Below, in pieces: positions 43,140 to 52,645 of a stretch of DNA of 64,000 nt. The stretch is taken from NCBI RefSeq assembly GCF_042477335.2, contig NC_091246.1, positions 15,373,001 to 15,437,000 of the forward strand, given 5' to 3'. The position numbers were made by a program, and so were the translations under genes. Position 1 is the stretch's first letter. Each line of letters opens with the position of its first letter. The DNA comes from Ovis canadensis (lineage: Eukaryota; Chordata; Mammalia; Artiodactyla; Bovidae). The notes beneath the pieces are model-generated. The model made no database searches, was not told the origin of the DNA, and was given only the letters and a program-made list of their open reading frames with translations.

Positions 43140-43255
43140 TCCCATGATACAAAAATGGGGACACTGAGGCTCGGATGAAGTAAGTCCCTTGCCTAGGAGG
43201 ACCACACAGTCAGTAAGGGAACAAGAATTTGCATCTGAGTTGGCCTTCATTCATC
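43140..43255 (-). mobile_element. MIR SINE relic
   Basis: 'aaaaatggggacactgaggctcggatgaagtaagtcccttgcctaggaggaccacacagtcagtaag' is the reversed MIR core. Confidence 0.75.
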
Positions 43256-43296
43256 AGATGTTTTGATTCACCCAGCTGACTTGATGGTCTTCAATG

Positions 43297-43372
43297 AGTG
43301 TGTGTATGTGTGTGTGAGAGAGAAGAGAGAGAGAGAAAGAAAGAGAGAGAGAGAAAGAAAGAGAGAGAGAGA
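43297..43372. repeat. (TG)n then (GA)n/(GAAA)n microsatellite
   Basis: TG repeats change into a long purine run of GA with AAAG interruptions, directly before a MER20 relic. Confidence 0.95.
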
Positions 43373-43381
43373 TTTTTCTTC

Positions 43382-43462
43382 CTCAGGGACATTTGACCAT
43401 GTCAAGACATGACATTTTTGGTGGTTACAATCATGGCGGACAGAAGGTGCTACTGGGACCTA

Positions 43463-43517
<55 letters not shown>

Positions 43518-43853
43518 TGCTCAGTTGTGTCCAACTCTTTAAGACTCCACCAACTGTAACCTCTTCAGGCTCCTCTGTCCATAGAATTTTCTAGGAAAGA
43601 ATACTGGAGTGGGTTGCCATGTCCTCCTCCAGGGGATCTCCCTGACCTAGGGATTGAAAGCTCACCTCCTGCATCTCCTGCTTTGGCAGGTGAATTCTTG
43701 AGCACCAGCACCACTGGGGAAGCCCCTGGCATCTAATAAGCAGAGGTTAAGGATGCAGCTAAATATCCCACAAAGCACAGAACCACCCCCACAGCAAAAG
43801 AGTGATCCAGCCTCGAATCCCAACAGTCCTGAGATTAGAAATCCTGAGCTGAC
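43382..43853 (+). mobile_element. MER20 hAT transposon split by a SINE
   Basis: Left piece 43382-43464 ('tcagggacatttgaccatgtc', 'tttttggtggttacaatcatgg', 'ggtgctactgggacc') and right piece 43726-43853 ('tggcatctaataagcagaggttaaggatgcagctaaatatccc', 'cacagaaccacccccaca') are consecutive parts of MER20. Confidence 0.85.
43465..43725 (-). mobile_element. Bov-tA SINE with (GT)n tail, inside MER20
   Basis: The minus SINE runs from about 43514 to 43725, and its tail is a pure GT run at 43465-43513. Approximate TSDs CTGGGACCTAAT (43453-43464) and CTGGCATCTAAT (43726-43737) bracket SINE plus GT run, so the microsatellite belongs to the insertion. Confidence 0.93.
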
Positions 43854-44029
43854 TCTAAGTGCCAGGTGAACACTCAAGCTAGTGGTGTTTTTGAAGGACA
43901 GATACAGATGCTTGTTCCCACCGTCACACCAAGGAGATGAGAATTCCTTGATAATTGATAAGTTCTGATAAGTTCTGTCATCAGTAGAAAAGCTTAGGTA
44001 CATTTTTTCATGAAAATTATTTAAGGGAA
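43854..44029. other. Single-copy sequence
   Basis: Short stretch with a local repeat of GATAAGTTCT (about 43957-43977). Nothing else seen. Confidence 0.4.
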
Positions 44030-44227
44030 CGTGTCACTCAGTCGTGTCTGATTCTTTGCGACCCCACAGACTGTAGCCCGCCAGGCTCCTCTGTCCATGG
44101 AATTCTTGAGGCCAGAATACTGGAGTGGGTTGCCATTCCTTTCTCCAGGGGATCTTCCCTACCCAGGGATTGAACTCAGGTCTCCTACATTGCAGGCGGA
44201 TGCTTTACCATCTGAGCCACTAGGGAA
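44030..44227 (-). mobile_element. Bov-tA SINE
   Basis: Minus copy from CACTCAGTCGTGTCTGATTC to the head TGAGCCACTAGGGAA. Confidence 0.94.
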
Positions 44228-46389
44228 TGGTAGCTAATTTTGATTGAAATATTTGGGGAAGAAATAATTGGGCAATTTCCTTTTCCTTTCTCTGAATCAC
44301 AATGGATCTTTACAGTTTTGGGGACATTTGAAACTTTTCTAGGGAGCCCGTGAGCAGAATGGGAAGTCAGGAGCCCCGGCTCACAGCGCAGCATAGAACA
44401 CCCTCTGTGTTCAGGTGAGAGTTGGAGTTTTGAGCTGCTTCTTTTTGGAATCACCCCTCAGAAGTCCTGGTAGACAAACCTTGCTGAGTTGGGTTATTTA
44501 GCAGGAGAGGGCTTGACAGATTAAAACAAGAGAGAGTGAGAGAGCACACATCCAGAATCATTGGAACTACACGCAAGAAGTTTCCAGAAATAGGAAATGC
44601 AAAGCTGTCAGGAGTCAATAAGTCATGGAACTGGATTGAAAGGAGGAAGCAGGCAAGAATGAACAAGAGCTTATTGTGAACACAGCCACGTCTTGTCGTC
44701 TGGGGGTCCGTCTGTTTATTTTAGAGGCTCCAGGTAAGAAAAAAATCAGATGAATGCATTTATAGTCCCACTTTGACTCTGAAAAATTCTCTAGGTCTCC
44801 TCCCTAAAACCCTGGCCTTCTGTGTAACCTGAAAGAAAGAAAAGTTCCGCAGTGTGAGGCAGAAACCATTGTGCTGACCCTCCTATGCCAACACTGGTGG
44901 GGAGAGAGGCACCCACGTGCTCACATTCAGCCAGCTGCAGCCCTTGTGAGCACTTACCCACTGCAAAGGCCAGTCCTCAGCTTCGTGCCTCTGCGTGTGG
45001 AGACCACGGACTGGAAGCAAGACAGAAAGGACACGACGTACCTGAGGCTGTGTCTATGCAGAGACTCAAAGCGATTGCATTCCAAGCCACACCAGGCCTG
45101 CAGACCCTGGGCAGAAGCCGCTCTGTGCCACACTGCACTTAGCTCGTGCTCTCCAATTTCATCATTTCTGGCTCAACATGGGCCTGCAATTTTCATTTCT
45201 TTATGGGCTTAAGTAATCTATTGCAAATGTCACCGGCAGGCTGTAATGCATTCTTGCTGAGGAAACTGTTCTTTCTCTTCAGTAACTTGCTGGTGGATTT
45301 GCTTGGCTGGGTAACTGTTTTACATTAGCTATAATGGTGTTTACATTGGATGCACCAATGTTTAAATCACTGGACATATTTGTTATTAGTAGGGAGGCAG
45401 TGGCATTGTTTAGTCCGGGTATCAGGGTTGGGGTGGGGGTGGGGGTTGCTTCTATGAGTATTGATAATATTTTACAAGGGACCTTGCAGGGATGTTTATA
45501 ATAATAGCAACACTGTTTATCTTACCAGGATTATGTTGAAGCAACTTTAATTGTATTCGTATTAAACATATCAATGTTAGAACTGATGTAATGTGTTTAG
45601 CATTAATATGAAGGTTGCTAAGTTGGGGGCTTTTGCGATAGAATTAAAGGGCCAGGAAGACAATGGGACATATGGAAAGCATTTGGGGGGTTTCTGTTCT
45701 TGTCTAACAAGAAGGATTAGTGCGCTTGCCGAAATACAGTATAAGATGTACAGGGGGCTGTAACGCCAGCACGTGTTTTCCTTACGATCGTGCTCTCTTG
45801 GCTTGAGTGTGCGCGAGATTTCTCTGGAGTTCTTGCTCCTCACAAGTTCCACCAAAGCCCAAATGTCAGGGATACTTCAGATGCTTTGCAGCTGGCTGTC
45901 GCACCCAGAGATGTTTCAAAATGGATTTTGTAATGGCTTATAAAAGTCCCACATTGTGCACGGGCGGTTATTGAGTGTGATATAGTGTGCACAAGAATGT
46001 TCCAAATTCCCTCCTCGCTACATCCATCAATCTGGCTCTATTAGGGTTGGCAGGATAATGGCTGGAGGGAAGCTCTGGACTTTATCTTCAGCTGAAAGAA
46101 GCGTCCTAATTATCTACTCATCAGAGCTACCCCACTCCTGGCTCAGGGAGACCCCTGCCAGCTCAGGCCCCGAAATTCCAGATCGTCACAGTCACCAGCC
46201 AGGCCCACAAAGGCCGAGATCCGAGATTGTGTCCAGCCCAGCTGGGGAATGGCGGTCCCAACAAATCCTGGAAATCCATCTCACTCCCCAGCTGGAGGCA
46301 CCGTCCAGTTAACCCATCATGCCTCAGCTTCCCACTCCTCCTGCTTCCAGTCCAGTTCTGGCTGAGGCTCGGATCCAGGGCAGGCAAGT
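44228..46389. other. Longest largely repeat-free block
   Basis: About 2.1 kb with almost no recognisable repeat. It holds a G-quadruplex motif at 45425-45445, a TATAAAAG box at 45939-45946 and a well-mixed, CpG-bearing segment at 45880-46050. No exon with a recognisable domain was found. This block is a reasonable place to look for conserved non-coding elements. Confidence 0.5.
45425..45445 (+). other. G-quadruplex motif
   Basis: Four G-runs (3, 4, 5, 5) with loops TT, T, T, which satisfies the canonical G3+N1-7 pattern with very short loops. Confidence 0.85.
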
Positions 46390-46525
46390 CAGGAGCCCTG
46401 GTTTTCTGTGACATGGGGACAACATCTGCACCTCCTCCCTCCAAAAGCTGTTGGGAGGATTAAATGGGGGAACATGCGACAGCACTTAGCAGAGTAATGG
46501 AGCACATCGTGCGCTTATTATTGGC
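46390..46525 (+). mobile_element. MIR SINE relic
   Basis: 'gacatggggacaacatctgcacctc', 'ggaggattaaatggggg' and 'cagcacttagcagagtaatggagcac' are MIR 3' part. Confidence 0.7.
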
Positions 46526-46650
46526 CACATAGAAAACCTAGCGGAGCATGAGGACTTTATAGGAAATGAATCACTTTCTTGACAAGAGACATGTCCGTTT
46601 CCTATTAATAGTAGAATACTCAAATAATACTTATAAAGAAATTTCTTCTT

Positions 46651-46842
46651 GGGACTTTCCTGGCGGTCCAGTGGTTAAGACCACCTTTCAATGCAGGGGG
46701 TGCAGATTCGATCCCTGGTCTGGGAGCTAAGATCCCACATGACTTGTGGCCAAAAAACCAAACAAAAAACAGAAGCAATATTGTAACTGATTCAATTTAG
46801 ACTTTAAAAATGGTCCACATCAAAAAAGTCTTTAAAAAATAA
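46651..46842 (+). mobile_element. CHR-type SINE with perfect 16-bp TSD
   Basis: GGGACTTTCCTGGCGGTCCAG, GTGCAGATTCGATCCCTGG and CTAAGATCCCACATGAC define the SINE. AAAGAAATTTCTTCTT flanks it at 46635-46650 and 46843-46858. Confidence 0.96.
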
Positions 46843-46859
46843 AAAGAAATTTCTTCTTT

Positions 46860-46985
46860 ACCCATTACTCTTCACAAGTATTATCCTGTAAGCTTGTATT
46901 ATTATTATCATTTTCCTCTTTATTTAATCAGTGAGGAAACTAAGGCTCAAAGAGACGAGATGACTTGCCCCTTGGCTCCTTGATT
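46860..46985 (-). mobile_element. MIR SINE relic
   Basis: 'tattattattatcattttcctctttatttaatcagtgaggaaactaaggctcaaagag' is reversed MIR. Confidence 0.75.
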
Positions 46986-46989
46986 ATCT

Positions 46990-47560
46990 CCTAAACTCCT
47001 ATGAGCTGGCCATTCAGGCTGCACAGATAAGGGTCCCTACCCCACTGCAGTTACCAAGTAGCTGGGAGAGGCGTAAATACACAGGTTCACCAGCTCCACA
47101 TGCCTTTCCCTTCTGAAGCCACCATGCTGCCTCCTTTCCAGAAAGTTCCATGGATGTCTGCAGATGTGAGAAGGGGTTAGGAGGAACATGTGGGTAAATA
47201 ATCATAACGTAAGGCACAAAGGGCTGAGGAGCCGTGAGAGACAGTGTGGTGGGAGTTAAGATAAGAGAGAGAGGCTGACTAGTAAGAGGCAAAGGCTTTG
47301 TGGAGGTGGTAGAATTTGAGCCATGCCTGGGAAATCAGGAGGACTTGAACATGCAAAGGGAGAGAAGGGCATTATGGGCAGAAGGGACAGAGTGAGCAAA
47401 GATGCAGGGCAGCAGGAAGAACCAGCAGGAAATAGAGGTAGTTCCCCTTGAATTCCAGTGATGGGTACAGAAAGGGATACTGCAGAAGATCCCATTAACT
47501 GCTGATGTGTGGTGAACAGGGTTTTCCCTTCAAGAAATGGGGAGCCACAGAAGGTTTTAG
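46990..47560 (-). mobile_element. L2 LINE 3' relic
   Basis: 'gtagaatttgagccatgcctgggaaatcaggagg', 'ggagagaagggcattatgggcagaagg' and 'cagagtgagcaaagatgcaggg' follow the order of reversed L2. Minus-strand frames here are not genes. Confidence 0.7.
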
Positions 47561-47582
47561 AGCAGGAACTTGACCTACGTGA

Positions 47583-47793
47583 TCTGTGTACGCTCAGTCA
47601 CTCAGTCTTGTCCAACTCTTTGGGACCCCACAGATTATAGCCTGCCAGGCTCCTCTGTCCATGGAAACAGACAAGAATACTGGAGTGGGTTGCCACTTCC
47701 TACTCCAGAGTATCTTCCTATCCCAGGGACTGAACCTGCGTCTTCTGCATTGGCAGGTGGGTTCTTTACCACTAGCACCACCTGGGAAGCCCT
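47583..47793 (-). mobile_element. Bov-tA SINE
   Basis: Minus copy from GCTCAGTCACTCAGTCTTGTCC to CACCACCTGGGAAGCCC, lacking a few bases after CTCTGTCCATGG. Confidence 0.93.
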
Positions 47794-48124
47794 GGGTTTT
47801 CAGAGGTTTAACTGAAAGCTGTGGATGAAGTAGGTGGTAGGAAGAGGGGCAGGCTGACCAATGGCACAGCAATTCAGGCTAAGAGAAGGGGAGTCTTTGA
47901 ACAGGGAAGAGTAGAAAGGGGCAGAGGATATCCTTCCAGAAAGACCAGATGGTAGAAATATGACCACATACGACTCTCTCCTCCCTGTGCCCCTTGGAGG
48001 AGCAGCAACAGCAGCTCAAATGAGAGAGGCTGCAGAGCAAGCCCTGGGCCAGCAAGGTTCAGCCCCAGCTGTGTTTCCCAAGTGCTAGTGGGTGGTGTCC
48101 TCGTGTCTCACCTTAGATATAGGC
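47794..48124. other. Single-copy sequence, nothing recognised
   Basis: Purine-rich on the plus strand. It may be a continuation of the L2 relic. Confidence 0.35.
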
Positions 48125-48505
48125 TTTAAAGGATGTAGTAATTTTCTTGAGCTGCCACAGACTAGACAGCTTAAACAACAGAAATGTATTTTCGCACAGT
48201 TCTGGAAGCTACAAGTCCAAGATCAAGGCAACAGCAGAACTGATCTCTTCTGAGGCCTCTCTCCTTGGCTTGTGGACGGCCGTCTTCCCTGTGTCTTCAT
48301 GTTGTCCTCCCTCTGTACCGGTCTGTGTCTGAAATTCCTCCTTTATAAGGACACCAGTGATGCTGGATGAGGACTCAACCTAACGGCGTCATGTTAACCT
48401 CATCACCTCTTTAAGGACTATGTCTCCAAGCACAGTCAGATTCTGAGATACTGGGGGTTAGGACCTCAACAAACTTTGAGAACACACAATTCAGCCACAG
48501 AGGAA
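48125..48505 (-). mobile_element. MaLR-type LTR relic
   Basis: 'cttaaacaacagaaatgtattttcgcacagttctggaagctacaagtccaagatcaagg', 'cctctctccttggctt', 'ataaggacaccagtgatgctgg' and 'ctgggggttaggacctcaac' form the reversed order of an MST/MLT-type LTR. Confidence 0.8.
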
Positions 48506-48629
48506 CTTGCAGATTTCCCCCCACCACATGCTTAGTGTCCTGTGAGCCCATCCCAATCCAGACTGAAATCAGGCAATTTCCCTGTGGTCCAAGAAGAACT
48601 CACCTCTCCCCAGCAGCAGACAGAGCCAG

Positions 48630-48875
48630 GAATGGGTGGTGGGTGAGCTCTGCAGCCAGCCTGGCCGGGTTCAAGTCACAGCTCTGCCACTCACCAGCTG
48701 CATGACCTTGCAGGGATCACTTATTGTCTTTGTGCCCGGATTTCCTCATTTATGAAGTGGAGTCAGTAGTAAGCTCCACCTGATAGGCTTGTTATGAGGG
48801 CTGACTGAATGAATGTAGGTATAAAGATCTTAGATGGTGCCTGGTACATAATAAACGTTCAACACGTCTTAGTTG
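48630..48875 (+). mobile_element. MIR SINE, nearly full length
   Basis: One of the best-preserved MIRs here: 'gggttcaagtcacagctctgccactcaccagctgcatgacctt', 'tttcctcatttatgaagtgg', 'ggcttgttatgagggctga' and 'gtgcctggtacataataaacgttca'. Confidence 0.9.
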
Positions 48876-48944
48876 TAACACCCATTAACACACAGGGTCC
48901 CAGCTGGGTTGAGGTGTAGAAAGAGAAAGCAAATTGCTCTAAGA

Positions 48945-49125
48945 CACAGGGAACTCAAACCGAGACTCTGTAACAACCTAGAGGGGTGGAAAAGGGTGGC
49001 AGGTGGGAGGGAGATTCAAGGGGGAGGGGAGTTTTGTACAACTATGGCTAATTCATGTTGATGCATGATAGAAATCAAATCAATATTGTAAAACAATCAT
49101 CAATCAATTAAAAATAAATGAATAT
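48945..49125 (+). mobile_element. L1 LINE 3'-end fragment
   Basis: 'caacctagaggggtggaaaagggtggc', 'attcatgttgatgcatgatagaaatcaaatcaatattgtaaaacaatcatcaatcaatta' is the ruminant L1 3' end. Confidence 0.85.
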
Positions 49126-49289
49126 AATTATTTTTTAAAAAGAAAGAGAGAAAGCAATGGGTCAAGAAGGGTTTTACTGAGGAAAAATAAGGTCTACAAG
49201 CTTTTATCAGCATATTACAAAGACCACAGGCATGTGTGCTTTTATTCTCCAAAAGGCTGTAGACACTAAAAATAGTCCAAGACCTTGCC

Positions 49290-49440
49290 TTGGGTTCATT
49301 ATTCAACATACCTTGAGTGCCTAGTAGCACAGACCAGGCTCTGGGCAAGGAGAGAGAGCTGGGTCCTGATAAGGGCTAGCACAGGAGGGGAAGCCTGAGA
49401 CGTGACCACATGGTTTATTAATGCAAATCCACCCTGGCCT
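49290..49440 (-). mobile_element. Possible L2 relic
   Basis: 'ccttgagtgcctagtagcacagaccaggctctgggcaaggagagagag' resembles reversed L2 3' sequence. Confidence 0.45.
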
Positions 49441-49849
49441 GGGTGGAGAGAGGGGGGACGCAGGTGGTGAGTGAGTATGAGACATAGCAAGTCAAATGTT
49501 GCCTTGTAGAGGTGTCCCCACAGGGCTTGGACCAAGGGTAAGGTGAGTGGACACTGACCTCAGGCACAGAATTTAATAGGGTTGGAGGAGGTGCTAAAAT
49601 TCAGTAATAAAGATAAAAATAATGTTTTAACCAAATCCCTTTAAAAAATCAAGGTTAATTTAATGCAAAAAACACAAATTCATGATGAAAAAAATATCAA
49701 AATTTTAAATAGAGACAAGATCTGACCTGCCCTTCTGTGATGACCTTGCTCACCTAACCTTGATCCTGATGCCAGGTCCCCAGGCTTCTTCCCGAGCCCA
49801 GCCTTACTCTCTGGGACTTTGGCCTAAGTCTTTGCCTTAAGCTGCTCCT
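49441..49849. other. Single-copy sequence, nothing recognised
   Basis: AT-rich in the middle (49600-49700). No gene or repeat assigned. Confidence 0.4.
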
Positions 49850-50050
49850 CATCTGGGGGTAGAGATAGTCTGTCTATTTCTGAGCTATGAAACATGGGGG
49901 ATTTGTCTCACTTCATCTGTAAAATGGGTCTAGCACCATCTACATCGCAAGGTTATTGTGAGGCTTAAGATAAAAAGGCCTGCACGAGTTATAGCCCCTA
50001 GTTCAGGGCTCAGAGCATAGTCAGCACTCAAGAAATGCTTACTGGACCTA
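49850..50050 (+). mobile_element. MIR SINE relic
   Basis: 'cacttcatctgtaaaatgggtctagcaccatctacatcgcaaggttattgtgaggctta' and 'cagcactcaagaaatgctt' are MIR core and 3' end. Confidence 0.8.
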
Positions 50051-50204
50051 CAGGAATCATTTTACATCAGTTTTCATTATTATATGTGGACACTGAGTGG
50101 GGAAGTTGATGTCTAAATTCAGTAGAACATCTTCATAAATGGTACAGTGTAATTGAAATACGCTGTAAATATTTGTGTATTGAAATGAAGTCAGAAATGG
50201 AAAA
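50051..50204. other. AT-rich sequence
   Basis: Nothing recognised. It may be part of the L1 that follows. Confidence 0.35.
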
Positions 50205-50560
50205 ACAAATATTACATCTTAGCACGTAGGTATGGAATCTGAAAAAATTAGTATAGATGACCTTATTTACAAACAGAGTAGAAACAGACATAGAGAATAA
50301 CCATATGGATACCAAGGGGTAAAAGGGGAAGGCAATGGGATGATTGGAATTGATGTATATACATTACCATGCATAAAATAGGTAACTAATGAGAACCTAT
50401 CGTAAAGCACAGTGAACTCTACTCAATGCTCCGTGGTGACCTAAATGGGAAGGAAATCCAAAAAAGAGGATATATATGTATACGTGTAGCTGATTCATTT
50501 CACTGCACAGCAAAAGCTATCACAACATTGTAAAGCAACTATACTCCAAAAAATTTGTTT
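50205..50560 (+). mobile_element. L1 LINE 3'-end fragment
   Basis: 'tggaatctgaaaaaattagtatagatgaccttatttacaaacagag', 'aaagcacagtgaactctactcaatgctc', 'aacattgtaaagcaactatactcc' follow the L1 3' UTR order. Confidence 0.9.
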
Positions 50561-52065
50561 TAATTTAGAAAGAAAAAATTTAATCATAAGGTGAGTTTGT
50601 AAAACTTATAAAAGTCATAGACATTTGAAAAGAATGTATGTGCAAGCTTATTGTATGGAACATGACCATAATATCAGGAAGTACAATTTTTAAAAAATGA
50701 AATGCAGGCATTAAATTTGGACCTTAGGAAGTACATCTAAAACAAATCTGAATGGTCCCTTCAGACTCACCAAACCTCTCTTCGATCAGAGTACCATTTT
50801 ATGGAGATGAGAGGTGAGGATCTGAAATGCTTTGTACCCTGTGCCACCTTGCACAGAACATCAAGCAGAGCCAGGAACAGTGGCCAAGCAAAAGCCTGGC
50901 TATTATATCTGAGCAGCAGAGCCATGCCTGGGTCCTCACTGGGGTGACGTGGTGCTCCATGTGGGGTTGATGCTGATTCTGGGAGCTGGTATGGGGGGAG
51001 CACGGTACATACCGGGGAGCCACCACACCATGCCAAGTGGGGTCTAGCTCCAAGTTGCTGAGATCTGACTGCTACCAACCAATGCTGCCGCCCCAGCACA
51101 GTGTGAACATGCCTCCTGCATGCCCAGGAGGGTCCTAGTTTACACTTGCTGTCATGGCGTGACTGTTAGTAGCTCACAATTCTACTATCAAACATGTCCT
51201 TTTGTAAATGTAAACCTTAACCATCACCCTATTTCCAGCAGCTCTCAGGCGGAAGACATTGAGCCATGCAATTTCCTCCTCCCCCACTAAATCCTTTGCA
51301 CCTGAACGAAAGCTTCCCAAGGGCCAGCTCTGTGTCTGCTCTCTGTTTCCCCAGTGGTGGCCCAGAGCCCGCCTTGGAGAAGACATGCTGAGAATAATTT
51401 GTTGACTGGAATGAAACTGAGTAAGCCAGGTGACTTATCTGCTCTGCTGCAGAGCCAGCCTTCCCTGAGCTCCCCATAAAGGCAGTCATTCCCCAGCACC
51501 GACTCTTCCGGGGAAAGGACAAGTGTCTCCGAAGCCCCTGTGCTGGGCATGAGTCAGAGAGGAAAGCAGAAGCGAGAGCTGGCCAGAAGCACAAGCCCTC
51601 CCTAGCCTGTGCTCGGTGGGGAACAGGGCAGAAGGCACGCCCTGCTGACGAGGAACAGGATCCCACTCTTTCCACTACGAGGGGAGACTCCAGCTGTGTT
51701 CCTCAGGCCTCTGCGGAGCCCCAAGCCCCTGCACAAACGGAGAGGTGCTAACGTGTGGCTTCCTCCATCAGCCACTCAGTGGGGAAAACCACACTGTGTG
51801 AGGAGGGTGGGACTGAGAGGCAACAGCAGGTCCAGGGCTGGGAAGAGGACGTGACGGGCATCACTCTGTGCCCAAGCCCAGACTTCCTAGATCTTTCTTT
51901 CATTTCCCTCAGATGCTCCCCTCGAACATGAAGTCCCTCCTTAGAGAAAGTCCTCCCAGGTTGGGGTTTTGCGTCTCTGCTCAGCTCTGAAGGGAACCTG
52001 CCCTCGTCTCTTGGTTCACCATTACGCTCTTTCCCCAGTACCCCCTCAAGGCTGTCTTTCCCTTC
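50561..52065. other. Single-copy sequence, GC-richer, nothing coding seen
   Basis: Overlapping open frames on the minus strand (50767-51099, 51229-51675) have no recognisable domain and mixed composition. No repeat family was recognised. Confidence 0.45.
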
Positions 52066-52252
52066 GTCAGTGGTTTCTGGACTTGGTGCATCAGAGTCAC
52101 CTGGAGCGCCTGATCAGTACAAATTGCCGTCTCCCCAACCCCAGAGTTTCTGATCAGTAGGTCCAGGTGGAACCCAAGACCTTGCATTTCTAACAAGTCC
52201 CCAGGTGCTACTGCTGCTTGTCCAGAGAACACACTTTGAGAACCAGAGCTCT
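52066..52252 (+). mobile_element. MER5A hAT transposon relic
   Basis: 'cagtggtttctggacttggtgcatcagagtcacctgg', 'cagagtttctgatcagtaggtccaggtgg', 'gcatttctaacaagtccccaggtgctactgctgct' and 'cactttgagaaccag' give MER5A end to end, with its inverted ends CAGTGGTT.../...GAGAACCA. Confidence 0.9.
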
Positions 52253-52285
52253 TGACTTTCTCTGGGAAAAGGCCTGCTCCCTGGG

Positions 52286-52419
52286 TCTGGAAGATCCCCT
52301 GGAGAAGGGAATGGTTACCCACTCCAGTATTCTTGCCTGGAGAATTCCATGGACAGAGGAGCCTGGTGGGCTACAGTCCATGGGGTCACAGAGAGTCGAC
52401 AAGACTGAGTGACTCACTC
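52286..52419 (+). mobile_element. Bov-tA SINE, 5'-truncated
   Basis: Starts mid-element at GGAAGATCCCCTGGAGAAGG and ends at GACTGAGTGACTCACTCAG. The tRNA-like head is missing. Confidence 0.92.
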
Positions 52420-52436
52420 AGCAGCTGGACTGTTTT

Positions 52437-52645
52437 CTAAAACAGCAACCTTCCATCTGGCCTCGGGTTATCATCAGCTGAGGAGCTTGTAAAAGGTCCC
52501 ACAACTCAGTCCACACCCTGGATCAATAACGTCTGGATCTGTAAATGGGATCTGTACAGTGGGACCCAGGCCATCACCATTTTCAATCTGCTCGGGGAAT
52601 TCCGAAGTGCGATCAAGGTTAAGAACACTGCTCTCAAGCCTATTT
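52437..52645 (+). mobile_element. MER5-like hAT transposon relic
   Basis: 'catcagctgaggagcttgtaaaaggtccc', 'ggatctgtaaatgggatctgt', 'ggttaagaacactgctctc' resemble a second, more diverged MER5-group element about 190 bases after MER5A. Confidence 0.55.

Noticed and set aside
51229..51675. 148-codon minus-strand open frame in GC-richer DNA.
   Set aside because: Several other frames overlap it and no domain was recognised. Without conservation data it cannot be supported as an exon.
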